Positions 51,245-63,400 of a DNA stretch of 64,000 nucleotides are shown piece after piece. The notes beneath the pieces were generated by a model that searched no databases, was not told where the DNA came from, and was given only the letters and a program-made list of their open reading frames with translations. The first letter of the stretch is position 1; every line of letters starts with the position of its first letter. The stretch is from NCBI RefSeq assembly GCF_932526225.1, contig NC_064047.1, positions 7,005,501 to 7,069,500 on the forward strand, written 5' to 3'. Origin of the DNA: Nematostella vectensis (taxonomy: Eukaryota > Cnidaria > Anthozoa > Actiniaria > Edwardsiidae). The translations under genes were made by a program, and so were the position numbers.

Positions 51245-51905
51245 TGCCATACTCATAGCATGGCAAGACATGGCACACCATGGCAGCTCATGGCAATACT
51301 TTGGTGGACCATGGCAAGGTATGGCAAAACATTGCCATGACGAACCACTAAAAATATGGTAAGCCATGGCACGTCATGGCAGGTTATGGCAACACTTTGG
51401 TGGACCATGGCACGTCAGGACCCATAGTATGGCAAGCCATGGCAGCGTATGGCAAAATATTGCCATGACTTGCCATACTTTGAGTATTGAATGACACGGC
51501 ACGTCATGGCAATGTTTTGCCGTACCTTGCCATGGTGTGCCATCATGCGCCATGGCTTGCCATAACCTGCCATACATTGCCATGATTTGCCATACTATGA
51601 GTATAGCACCTAATGGCACGTCATGGCAATGTTTGCCATGCACTACCATGGTGTGCCATGGCTTGCCATACTACGAGTATAGCACCTAATGGCACGTCAT
51701 GGCAATGTTTGCCATACACTACCATGGTGTGCCATGGCTTGCCATACTATGAGTATAGCACCTAATGGCACGTCATGGCAATGTTTTGCCATACACTGCC
51801 ATGGAGTGCCATACGTTGAGTATGGCACCTAATGGCACATCAGCAATGTGTTGCCATACATTGCCATGGTGTGCCATGGCTTGCCATACTCTGAGCATGG
51901 CAGTG
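51245..51905. repeat. TGGCA/TGCCA palindromic satellite
   Basis: About 660 bp built almost wholly of ATGGCA and its complement TGCCAT, spaced 8-14 bp apart. From about 51590 a unit of roughly 80 bp (GAGTATAGCACCTAATGGCA, then ACCATGGTGTGCCATGGC) repeats about four times. The alternation of a hexamer and its complement allows many alternative hairpins. Confidence 0.9.
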
Positions 51906-51924
51906 CACTACCATATCGCCCCAT

Positions 51925-52145
51925 GACAGGTAATCCGGAATCTGGAATCCATGAAAAAATGAGATATGGGATCCGGAATCCATGAAAAAATGAGATATGG
52001 AATCCGGAATCCATGAAAAAATGAGATATGGAATCCGGAATCCATGCTGCTGGAATCCGGAATCCATGCTGCTGGAATCCGGAATCCACGAGAAAAAACC
52101 CACATGGAATCCGGAATCCACACACTAGGATCCGGAATCCAGAAC
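51925..52145. repeat. GGAATCC tandem repeat
   Basis: About seven copies of GGAATCCGGAATCCATG joined by either AAAAAATGAGATAT or CTGCT. It follows the TGGCA array directly. It gives artefactual hydrophobic open frames on the minus strand. Confidence 0.88.
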
Positions 52146-53384
52146 CCTATTGGAGAACCTGTCATGGGGCGAACCATAGACTGATATGACTTGCCGTTGA
52201 CTACAATGGATTGCAATGACTCGCCAATGACTACCGTTGCGTACTTGATATAATTCGTAATAGTATGTATTGATGCTACAACCCTTATTAGTGACACAAG
52301 TATTCCACTTTGATGTTCGTGACGGTTATCATTAACGGTAAACCCTGTGAAAACATTGTGGGCTCGTAAACATGGCGGAGATAAAGATGATTCATGAATG
52401 ACCCGGGGAAATCAGCGCATAATTCGAATACTCAGGGGCTCTAAGGATTCATACGGGAAAAACACACAAAATAGCGTATCTTTATGGGGTTTTAACAAAA
52501 ATGCATGAAACTTGTCAAGTGAGTTCATCTTGTGAAACGGTAACGAAATATGTATCTTCTAACCATGAAAGCCAAGGTAACGTGACTAAAAGGGGGCCAT
52601 CTTGGATTTTTTATAAATTGCTCCTGCCTTCAACCTTTCTGGGAAATGAAAGGGTTGTTTAGAGAAGGGTCTGATAATTGTATGTGATTCAGAGCAACTT
52701 GTGCTTGATATGATAACCGCGTACAGTTCTACCAACAATCATACCCTAGAAAATGGATACCACACACTAAAAAAATAATCTTTCTCCGATAATTTATCCG
52801 AAAGGAAGTTTACGGATTTCTATCATAATATCCAATCAGATAAATCAGATAAGAAAGACTGTCAATGGTTAGCTGTTTAGCATCTTTATGGTTATATTTA
52901 GCACGCAAAACGGTATCCGGCAATCGCTGATTCGAGCGAAACTACTTCACAGACATTATCTTTGCCTTCTGCGGGAATTTTCTGGTCAAAAAAGATATCT
53001 CTACAGTCAAGAAACAGTGCGAGTTTTTGTCATAACATTCCACATCCGCCATTTTGATCGCCAAATCGCTCAATGAAATGCGCACGGGCAACAGAATAGT
53101 CCCTTGTTTAAAAAAATAATGATCGGGTCATGTAGTGGCTATCAAAAGATTCCACCTCCTTGGATTGATGCACCACAGACACAACAATCGGAAACAAAAC
53201 AACAGAACTAAATACATTAGAACTATGAGGTAATCCAGGCAGTTATGTTAGGCCTTATGAGCAGGCTGCTACACTTCTCCATTCGTCCTTTGAGAACTTA
53301 AATTGAACGATACCCATCGTGGCCATTATTTACTAGGGAACCTGGCAAGCACAATCAAATTTAATCGTCATACGAAACATGCCA
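52146..53384. other. Non-coding region
   Basis: No exon or RNA gene that I can support. YY1-like motifs occur near 52371 (AACATGGCGGAG) and 52594 (GGCCATCTTGG), but no gene start is visible beside them. Confidence 0.45.
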
Positions 53385-53550
53385 AACACAGGAATCCCAA
53401 GTGTCATCATAGAAATATGGCAAACACAGGAATCCCAAGGAAGCCTATAGAAAACACAGGAATCCCAGCCGTCCTAGGGATGCTATGGAAAACACAGGAA
53501 TCCCAATCGTCCTAGGTGGCCTGCCAAACACAGGAATGCCAATCTTCCAA
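53385..53550. repeat. ACACAGGAATCCCAA degenerate tandem repeat
   Basis: Five to six copies of AAACACAGGAATCCCAA plus a variable tail (CGTCCTAGG and similar), period about 35-40 bp. A degraded relative lies near 46590-46670. Confidence 0.75.
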
Positions 53551-54113
53551 GGTTACGTGTAGGTGAAGTCTTGTTTAACAGTGTTTATAAAAAGACAAGT
53601 ATTGCTCCACACAGGTATCACATGCCATCATCTGTGTTTCCTGTCATCTCTGTGTTTTCTATCTCGGTCACGTGATCGGTACGGAGAAGGGGACCGTCTG
53701 CTCTTGCGGCTAGACAGAAAAAGGCATGTTTTTTTTTTTAGCACTTTGCGGTACACACACACAAACAAAGAGCAGAGTATGCCCTGAGCAAATCAGCATT
53801 GCTTGTACTCAACACAAAGAAAATGCAAACATTAACAACGCAAACATTAGCCAGCGCCGGGCGCCGCTTCATTCGACTGACCACAAGACAAAAGAAATGT
53901 TGGCGAACTATTTCTCAGCACCTCCCAACTTGTTATGCCAACAGCGCCAGAGATATGTACCAGTTTGGACTACCTGGGCTATCCACATATCTTCCCATAA
54001 TTCTTGTGTACCTTTTCTCCTGTCTATCGTCATCAGACCTTTTTCTGTCACCCCTATGATCTTTATCCTGAAATAAAAAATACCAAGGGTCTGATCAGGG
54101 TACATCGCTCCTT
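53551..54113. other. Spacer downstream of PPIL4
   Basis: Open frames of 86-116 codons overlap on the plus strand, but I recognise no domain and they have no supporting signals. I treat this as non-coding. Confidence 0.4.
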
Positions 54114-54119
54114 TTTATT
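54114..54119 (-). terminator. Candidate PPIL4 polyadenylation signal
   Basis: Minus-strand AATAAA, about 440 nt after the PPIL4 stop codon. If used, the 3' UTR includes the purine-rich minisatellite. Confidence 0.4.
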
Positions 54120-54231
54120 CGCTTGTGTTTGTAGGACTGTTGAGCACTGGCCTACAAATGCAAGTGACTCGAAAAGAGCTTGTGCGTTGGAAAAGGGGTC
54201 TCCCCCAACAAGGCTTTAGGAAAAGACACAA

Positions 54232-54465
54232 GATCTCTTGTCCCTCTCCTCCCTTATGCCCTCCTTCTCCCTTCTGACCCTCCCCTCCCTTTTGTCCCTC
54301 TCCTCCCTTCTGACCCTCTCCTCCCTTTTGTCCCTCTCCTCCATTCTGACCCTCTCCTACCTTTTGTCCCTCTCCTCCATTCTGACCCTCTCCTCTCTTT
54401 TGTCCCTCTCCACCCTTCTGACCCTCTCCTTTCTTTTGTCCCTCTCCTCCCTTCTAGCCCAATAT
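54232..54465. repeat. Polypyrimidine/polypurine minisatellite
   Basis: About six copies of a 36-bp unit made of two 18-bp halves (CCCTCTCCTCCCTTCTGA and CCCTCTCCTCCCTTTTGT). On the minus strand it is purine-rich and would read as Arg/Glu/Lys repeats, but a TAG interrupts that frame. It lies just 3' of the PPIL4 stop. A related 116-bp duplication at 54479-54640 includes the end of the coding exon. Confidence 0.88.
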
Positions 54466-54557
54466 GCGGCCATATTTACCACATCTTATCTCTGTTCCTC
54501 TCCTCACTTCTGTTCCTCTCTTCCTTCCCTTCCTTCCCTCTCCTTTCTTCTATCCCT

Positions 54558-57500
54558 CTACGCACTTCTATCCCGTTTATGAGCCAATATATACCACACC
54601 TTATCTCTGTTCCTCTCCCCTCTCCTGTCCCTGTCATCCCTTCTATCCCGATCTCTCTTTCTGTGTCCGTCTTCATCTCTCTCCCTTGACCTTTGATCTT
54701 TTTCTTTGTATTTCTCTTTCTCTGACTTTCTGTTGTCATCATTTTTTGAGGATTTTTTCTTCTTCATCGGCTGGTCATCGTCACTTGAATTGTTGTCAAA
54801 GACCAGGTCATATCTATAGAGTGTGTTAAGGTCTGACCAAAGATCTAAACTAATGAACATTGAAGTGCAATACAATTGTAAATCCTCTTTCCAAATTGAT
54901 AAGTATTCAAACATGGTATATTATAAAATACTGATAAATCTTGAAACTCTGTATACTATGATACTAGTATCAATAAATATCAAAACTCTGGATTATTGAA
55001 AGGATACTTGTCACGTTTGCCTTTATCCTTGATGGAAAATTTAGGCCTGTCATCTTTTTTATCTGGAAAGGGTGGCTGGGCTCCTAAAATTTATAAAAGA
55101 AGAGTCCCATTAACAATTTGACAATAAGGGAAAGCTTATAATTGACTCCATCTGGAAGGAAGAAAAAAAAAATAACAATCATTGTCAACTCTTTAGGTTG
55201 TTTTCCTTTTTGGATAAATAAAGTTGTATTACTGTATGCTGTTTTCATTTAGTTTTTCTTTAAAATTGCAAAGAAAAAAATTCTAAGTTAAAATTAAAGT
55301 TACATTAACAGCAGTACTATAATGGTAGAATATGGGTCCTTTCTTGTATATAAGTTCACTCACCAAAAAAAGTTGTAATTAAGTTGTTTACCAAAAAGGG
55401 TCTATTCTTTGGTACCTTTTCTCATTTGCAATTTGATTTTTGACACAGATTGGGAGAAGTCTACATGAATTCGTCGATCATCAATCAAGACATTGTCCAT
55501 CTTAAAGTACGCTCTTTCACAGTCCTCGTCCTAAAGACAGAGAAGAATATAGTTCCTATTTCCATCAAGCACAGAAAATGCCACAATCTGTCATCATTAT
55601 CTGTGTGCAATGTGTGTGTTAATGGGTTTTAAGAAGCAAAACAACCTAGTAGTCAGTTTAAACATTGGCCAATAAATCACAACGGTGTGTGTTCCATTCT
55701 CACATGTAACATCAATTTTTTTTAATTATTTTAAATTTCTTTAGGCATGGGCAGATTGTCAAATGACAGCATGGCTGGAAAATTGTGTAGTAAAATTACA
55801 AAAAAAATATTACTGCTCAGAATTCTAAATCCATTTTTCATTCAATCTACTTTCTTTGCAGTATTAATGATTTAATTTAATTTAATGATTTAACTTAATT
55901 CAACCATAAGGAAGACTAAAACTTACTTTTTCAAACTCAATGAATGCATACTGTAGAGATTCGCCTGTTTTCTGGTCTCGGATCACTTCACAACTAAACA
56001 AAACAATACACAGATTTAAACATTAGACACTTCACGGAGCACCATTCAAACACATTTTTTTTCAACATTGGAAGAAAGAAGTGTTTGTTAATTAGCACTG
56101 CTCTGTACCTAAGAATGGTCCCAAATCTTGAGAAGATAATTTCCAAGTCTTCGTCAGTGGTAACAGGGTTCAACTTGCAGACAAAAAGGACGTTATCCGG
56201 AGGCTTGATATCGGCATCTGGTATATCACCAATCTGCCAAAAAAGAAGAACAATTACGCATGGAAAACCAGTAACAAGCCAAAAAGACAAAAATTGTTAA
56301 TGTTTTGGTGCACTAGAGAGTCAGGCTAGCTAGAACCCTTGTCTTCACGGATAAGGACATTAGGATTCTGTATCTTTTAAGATTTAAAATGCACTTCAGG
56401 GTACTAGCTTCCCCATTAGTTTACTAAGATAGAATGAGTTTATAAAAAAAAAGCAGCTTGAACCACATGGTTATAGCAAGGAACTGTAACCTGTGGGAAA
56501 TACAATGCGTATGTGATAATTTAAAACTGGCTTTAAAAGATCATTAATTTTCTATCTGTCATGTAATACATGCTTGCATTTCCTTATCATGCATGCACAC
56601 CTGAGATGACACATTAATGTCAGGTTACCATGAATACCGGCAAAGCCACATTCACACAGCTAGGCCAGGTCACTAACCATGGCAACCAAGTTACAGCAAA
56701 CTGCATACTTTTTTCTTAGACACAGTGTCCACAACCATACAGTAGGCATATACTGTACTGTAGCAGGGTGGTTAAACAAGGGAGTTTCCGAACCTTCTCT
56801 CCCCCCCCCCCCACTTGAACTGTGGACCTAACCAATAAATTTACATTACCATTTCAAGAAGCTGTGCACCAGCTTTTTCCTCTCGCTCTTCAATCATGTC
56901 TTCTATCTCCTCCATGGTCTTGCCCTTAGTTTCGTCTACCTCCTCGTCTGCACCTATTAGTCCGCTCTGGGACAAAAACACAATCACAATAAAAATAAAT
57001 TGGAGTAGCTAATCACTCTAGCCGCAGCTAGATGCTGAATTACGAGAGTGCAGATTCCGACATTGTTGAGTTGAAGGCATGGGAAGGCGCCTCAGGCAGC
57101 GGTCATACAACTCCCCCTTCGACACGCCTGGCTTGAGTGTTTTTTGAGACCTGGTTCTGTTTTTGGGGGATTATGAATCTCTTACTGTATAAAGATGAAA
57201 AGCAGGAGGTCTTGAATATCATTGCACCATCTCTATCCTTTATCTGAATTGGGAATCAAGGGCCACTGAGGACAATGGCCATCTTCTGGGTGATACTTAC
57301 AAAGTAGACATTTTCTTACTACATCTTAAACATGGGAGTACATATCTTTCACTCATTTGAAAATAGTTTATCCTAATCTTTTAACATGCAACATTGTCTT
57401 ATTTGTCTTTCAGCATACTATACATACAGTCTTTAACAATATTTGTTTTAAGCATCACATCTTGTACTGTTTGTATTTCATCGCTCAAAAAGATTTAACT

Positions 57501-59928
57501 CCTAGAAAGTTCTGGTGAAATTATCTAAAAGAGGATATCCCCCCCCCTCAAATATGAAAATTAAAAATCTATAGTTGGTGCATCCTTTTAAACAAAAGCA
57601 TATTATACCAAGAAACATCTCATTCAGAAGAAGCATCTTTACATGGCTTAACAGTGTGGTACATATTATCAGCGCACCTCCAGTTGCTCCTTGGTTGGCT
57701 CGGGAGAACGGTCAGGAATGGGCAACCCTTCAGGGTCGTCAAACGGGTCATCAAGAATGACAGTATGAGTGATTCTATAAATAGAATAAATAAGGAATAT
57801 TACAGCGTGACCTGTAAGACTTCAAACATCAAAAATGTGTGTGTAAAGTTATCTCCTGAATGAGTGGGTGAATCACAGCATGAATTTTCAGTAACAGTAC
57901 AGTGTCTGATCAGAAATGATTGAAAATTACAATCTGAAATATTGAAATGTCATTCCAGTAGCCTGGTAGTTCCATAATGTACAGTACATAAACTGTTAGG
58001 GTTCCACAGCAGTGTTTGACCAAGATTTTACAAGCTGAAAATAAACCTTCCCTTCTCCTGTTGAGCCACTTACTTTGAGAGTTACGTATCCTACTAGCAG
58101 AGACTGCAGCCTAGCATAATACAGAGATAAGATGCCTCTGATAAAAGTGATTAAGTAACACAGCACCTGTACTGTACGGTTAAGTAAGACTTGGAAAATA
58201 CAAACTCAACTTTAAAATGTGTGGTTGTGCTTTTTCCTTCTGCCATACCTTATATCCTGGTAGGGTCTAAATTCATCAGTGCAAATAGCTTCATTAATCT
58301 TGTCCAAGACATCAAAACCTTCAGAGACCTCACCAAACACTGTGTGCTCCCCATCCAGGTAGTCCAGGCCATCGGCAAGGGTGATAAAGAATTGTGAGCC
58401 ATGCATATTGTCACCATTGTTAACCATGGAAACTGTGCCCTTGTTTTTATGCTTTAGTTGTGGCTTGGCCTCAGCATTGAAAAACTTTGCCTGGTCACCA
58501 TATAATACCCTGGTAAAAGTTAAAAGGTTTTTTTTGTATAAAGCTTATATCTTAAAATCTTTAAATGGTTGTACAAGTAAATAGACATTACATGTACTGT
58601 ATTCAAACATCAGGAGTGCAGATGAGATGCATAATTTTGACACACAAAAGTAGTGTATATACAGTTATTTTTAATTGATACTTAATTAATCATGCATCCT
58701 TGCCATCTTTGATCTGAGAAATGAAATCGATAGTGGATTCCATGGTGGAACTAAAATTCAAAGATGAAGTAGCATTGGTTTTATAAATGTACAGTATGCC
58801 ATCTCAAAATGCTAATGCTAGTTTATAGTGTTATTACTTGATGTTGTTTACAGTACATGTAATGCCAAAAAAATATATTTACCTGAAAACTGACTCTCCA
58901 CCTTTTCCAGTACCTTGTGGATCACCTGTTTGAGCAGTGAAGTTTCTCTGAATCGGTATAAAAACAATGATGGCGTTAAAAAATAAAATGGTCTATTTGC
59001 AATAAAACTTTAAGATAACAATCTACAAATGAAGTCTGATACGTTATGGACAAATTTTTATTGAAAATATATCTTGGTTACATGCATGAATTGGCCGATG
59101 GAAATGGATGCATTGTGTGACTTGGCATTTGGCAAGAGCAAAAATGGTGGGTGATTGCCTTTTTTATACCTTATAGGTACAGTATTAGTACTTAACCTAA
59201 CAACAATACAATATGAGCAAATGTGAGAAATAAAACCAGCACTGTCACATACAAAAAACTATAAAAAAATGATTATTTCACATCATTATTTCACTGTTTA
59301 TGGGACATGAAATTTTGATCATTATACTGCATAGATACTGTTTGTATCAATGTCCTTTGTGTTTACTGGCGTTATTCCATGTTGACTTGAAAAATACAAT
59401 GAATACCTGCACTGAATGGAAAAGGCAATAGTTGTAGAACTTGATCTTGCACAACTTCAGAAAATTCAGGCATGCTAGAAAAGTTACAGAATAACCCATA
59501 ATTAGAAAAAATTACGAACATGGAACTGTTACCAAAAAAAGGAAAAAATGGGGGTACTGTAATTGTCAAATGAAAAGGACAGTATATTAATTTTTATTTG
59601 TATGATATACATTAAATACATATATTTTAAAGAAAAATAGGAAACGAAAATAAAATAAGTTTGGGTATCTCAAATTCTTTATAGAATCAGAGTTTACTCA
59701 ATAGAGAAATTCACAACTTTGACAGAAATGACGTCACAACATGGCGGCCTCCGCAACAGAAACTGCAGTCTTTAATAAAGCTAAGCAAATATCGATGAAA
59801 GGCCACATATATTATCAAGTATTATGTTGCTATTACGTGTCAATGTGAGTTTTTGTACCTCGGGGGCGTTCATCTGTGAATAGATCCACCACAATATCCC
59901 CAACAGTGGTTTCGAGGATAACAGACAT
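54558..59928 (-). CDS. PPIL4: Peptidyl-prolyl isomerase-like 4 (cyclophilin-RRM protein)
   Basis: Nuclear cyclophilin with an RNA-recognition motif, associated with spliceosomal RNA processing. Eleven minus-strand exons: 59859-59928, 59407-59474, 58883-58947, 58249-58509, 57678-57774, 56850-56966, 56109-56233, 55927-55993, 55416-55530, 55008-55083 and 54558-54813. All have GT-AG sites, and they sum to 1317 nt (438 codons plus stop) with consistent phases. The protein starts [20 protein letters not shown]. The cyclophilin domain covers about residues 1-165 ([41 protein letters not shown]). An acidic linker follows, then an RRM from about 238 to 318 with RNP2 LFVCKL and RNP1 QYAFIEFE (282-289), and a Lys/Arg/Asp-rich tail. 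Where active cyclophilins have FHRI, this reads FHSV, so the catalytic Arg is missing, as in vertebrate PPIL4, and isomerase activity is probably weak. The tail is shorter than the human one (human about 492 residues), and an extra spliced 3' exon cannot be excluded. Confidence 0.96.
59729..59749. promoter_or_regulatory. CRE and YY1-like motifs in PPIL4 intron 1
   Basis: A palindromic TGACGTCA (59729-59736) is followed at once by AACATGGCGGCC (738-749 of the 59000s), which fits the YY1 consensus. They lie about 110 bp inside intron 1 of PPIL4. A regulatory role is inferred from the motifs only. Confidence 0.45.
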
Positions 59929-60418
59929 CGTTTCTCTTGTCAACAAAGCATGCTTCAAAATTCGCTCAAAACATGGGGTGACGTGTAAATACAAACCTAC
60001 AAGCACTGCTTAAGTTTTGTTGTCACTTTATGTAAGTTTAGTTAGGCTATGACATAGCAAACTGGCGTTATTTGCCCCGAAACCTCCGAAACGATCGCGT
60101 TGATAAAGAACGTTCGGTGCACGCTACATGTGAACATTGTCTTGACTTACCGGAGAAGGGAAAGTCAAAAGTGGCATTTTGTTTTTTCCAAGCGCAATGG
60201 TAAAAAAAAAAATCTAAAACAATCTACAACTTAAGGAAAGTAGCAAATAACTGCCACCAAGCAGGAAAAAAATACCTTTTAGAGAATACATACATTTATT
60301 ATAGCAATTTTAAAATTAATCGTGGCAGTTGGTTTCTCTCGTCCCCTCCCCTAACCTTTCTAGTTGAGGATATGACGTCAGACGTGTTATCCCGCGCCAT
60401 TTTCGAATAAATTTCAAC
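59929..60418. promoter_or_regulatory. Bidirectional promoter region of PPIL4 and SKA3
   Basis: 490 bp separate the two divergent start codons. A palindromic CRE TGACGTCA lies at 60373-60380, 38 bp before the SKA3 ATG, followed by GCGCCATTTTCG and TTTCAA; the last two loosely resemble E2F and CHR sites of cell-cycle promoters. No TATA box is evident. Both genes are housekeeping or cell-cycle genes, for which shared head-to-head promoters are common. Confidence 0.6.
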
Positions 60419-63400
60419 ATGGCGACCGACAGGTTCGAGTTCTTCTCTCGTTTCCGCCATTTTGGGTCATCGTTGGACAAAGATTGTAGCGATCTAAAGA
60501 CAAGACTGGAGGAGCCTTCCGAAGGGAGCAATAATGAAGGTCGATGTCATGTCGTTTTGCGGGAAATTCTATCTGATGTCGTCGAATTGAAAGTGAGTTG
60601 TCTGACTGCTTTTTGGAAAAATACACAGAGAGCGCTTTCTGTTTGTCCCTTACTAAACATTCATAATACGAAATCTGCAAATGTTTTTATGCAGTTGACT
60701 AGCGATAACTCGGACCTTTGAAGAAAGTTGAGTTATCGAGAGAAAAAAATGAGTTAATGGAAAAATACTGAAAAGGAAACAAAACTCACTTCTTCTGTTT
60801 AATGGCATTTGTTATGATTCGCGATGTTCACTGTGTGTGTGGGATGTCCAGTATGTTGGATTAGGGAGGAAAAGGGAAGGGGAAATCATTTAGCAGATGT
60901 TTTTTTAGTATAGTTCAAACGAGTCAGAGAATATGGTTCTTATCACAATCATGTCCATTGCAGTCATAGTTACTGTATCATCATATATAATTCATTATAA
61001 ATCATTATATAATTCCCAGATTGTAGTGTGTTGTTATTATCATCATCATAATAGTCTTAGCAGCCACCACTATCATTGTCATAGTGATTATCATCATAGT
61101 CATCACATATGTAATAATCCTCATCATGATAAGTTGTCATAATCTTCCGTCATAATCTCTACTACCATCATAGAAAATCATTTTCCTACTTCACAGAACA
61201 ACGCTTCCAATCAATTATCTAAAGCTCGAGAGTCGTCCATTTCCTTTGGGGAGTTTATGGGTGCATGTGAGAAGCTTGCGACTAACACCAAGGAAAATAT
61301 TGATATACTTGAAAATCATTTGCTGAAATATGGGTACAAGAAAACAGGTAAATGTGTGATCAACTATGTGGTTATTATTACACAAACATAAATCATTTTG
61401 TGTGGGCCATGTTACCAGGGCAATTTTTCCTGCAATTTGCTATGCAATTTTTGTTGCAATTGCTAGTTGGAAGAAAAGTAGTTTATTGGTTTCTGTTTTT
61501 CACATCATTGGGGGGGCCTGAACTACATATTGCTTCATGTAACATGAATTTTTGAGGGCAGATTCACAGATGAAATCTAGAAGCTTTGATCCTGTAAAGG
61601 GTTAGGATAAATTCTTCTCAGGCAGAGTGCTTATATTTTACTGAAATTATTGTATAAAACTGTTAGATTCGATTGTCAGTGGTAGATACAATTAGTGTTT
61701 TATCAATTTGGTACAACTGCTTTCAGTTTAAATAAAAAGTCCTTATTATGCACAATCAATTTATACTAAGAAAAAGGCCACTTTTTATCACTTACTTCTC
61801 CACCAGGTGAACTGCCAAGCATAGACAGTATCTATGAGCAAACAGATGGAGAAAATAAAGTTGATAGTGGAAGGTTTGTAAAATGTGTAAAGTTTCTATC
61901 CCTTTTTTCGTTTTCAATAAAAGGCTCTATCATGCCTGTCAACTCTCCCGCATTAGGCAGAAGTCTCAAGATTTTGGACCCCTTCTCCCGCTCTTCCGTG
62001 TTGAGCACTGAATCCCCGCTTTTAAGCGATTTCTATCGCTTCCGAAAAATTGTTCTATAGAAAATCGTCATTTTGCCTTTTTTCTATTAAAATATTTGAA
62101 AAAAAATAGTTACATTGCATAGTGTAATTTATCTAACACCCTTGTGAGATCTGTAAGTGGATTTGTTTTGGAGAGCTTTTTATACGGCAAACGCCGTAGG
62201 CTTAACATACCCCTCCCCCCAAAAAATGAATATACCCACCCCTCCCCCTTAAAAATTATCAAGCCTTGAGATTTTCGGACGTTGACAGGGATGCTCTATG
62301 GGTCACATGATTATGCTGTTTGTTATATTTGCAACGCATATAGGCTGGGAAGTTGGTGCATCCCCATATCACCTTGTTTTCTAGATGTTCTATTTAGTTA
62401 ATATAAAATAAAAACTGATCTATTCAGTTTGATTTTTTAGTGATTCCATGGAGGTTGAAAATACAGGTGACTCCCCTGATAGTGACAACGGTGATACCAA
62501 ACTAACCGAAGATGAAACTAATGGCACGCAGAGTCCAAACAAAAGACAGAAAATGGACAATGAAGGTACAGCACCATGATATTTGAATTTGGTTTTGAAG
62601 GTCGGGTTAAAGTCAATCACCTTTTCCTCTGTAATTGTTTATAATTGAAAATACAGCCGTTTATTTGAGAGTGAACTTCAAAATAACAATCTACAATGTA
62701 GTCTGATATGTTATTACTCGCTTGAATTAGCAAATGGAAATGGATTTCTTGAGTGCCTTGCCATTGAGCGGGAGCATAAAATGGCGGCGTGATTGGCCTT
62801 CTTCAATGACGGCAATGGTGCTGCTGATGGTGGTGATGATTATTATGACAATGCTGATGATGACAGCAGTGATGACCAATAATGATGGTGATGAGGATGG
62901 TAAAGGTAGTGTTAGCGTTGATGGTAAAATACGTGGTGATGTTGATGATGATTATGATGATGATGATAATGTTTATGGTGGCAATGCTGATGGCGATAAT
63001 GATTATGGTGGTGATGATGATTACGGGGATAAGATGATAGTGATGGTGATTGTACTCATGATTAAGATACAAGTACCAGATATGTCAGCATTATTGATAA
63101 CTGTAATGATGGTGATGATTATGATAATGATGGTGTTGTTGGTGGTGAGGATGATGATAATGCCCATGAGATAAAGATATAAGTACTGGTTATGGAAGCA
63201 TTATTGATAACTGTAATAATGGTGATCTTTATGATAAGGAATGGATGAAAAAATGATGATGTTAACATTGGTAATAGAATAAGCCAGGATTGTAAGCATT
63301 TTTTGGCAAAAGTTCCAGAGTACTCAAAATGCAGTACAATAAACATTCTTTCATGTGTTTCAGATGATGATCCTCTCAAATCTCCAGTAAGACCGAACAC

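Noticed and set aside
51840-52297. Minus-strand frames with repeated DSGFHISFFHGFRIP-type peptides
   Set aside because: They read through the GGAATCC tandem repeat, with three overlapping frames of the same kind.
52360-52620. Possible promoter from YY1-like AACATGGCGGAG and CCATCTTGG motifs
   Set aside because: No exon, donor site or recognisable protein follows on either strand.
54180-54829. Plus-strand Ser/Leu/Pro-rich frames of 114-169 codons
   Set aside because: They are the antisense of the purine repeat and of the PPIL4 tail exon.
62734-63174. Met/Asp-rich plus frame and His/Ile-rich minus frame
   Set aside because: Low-complexity GAT triplets inside SKA3 intron 4.
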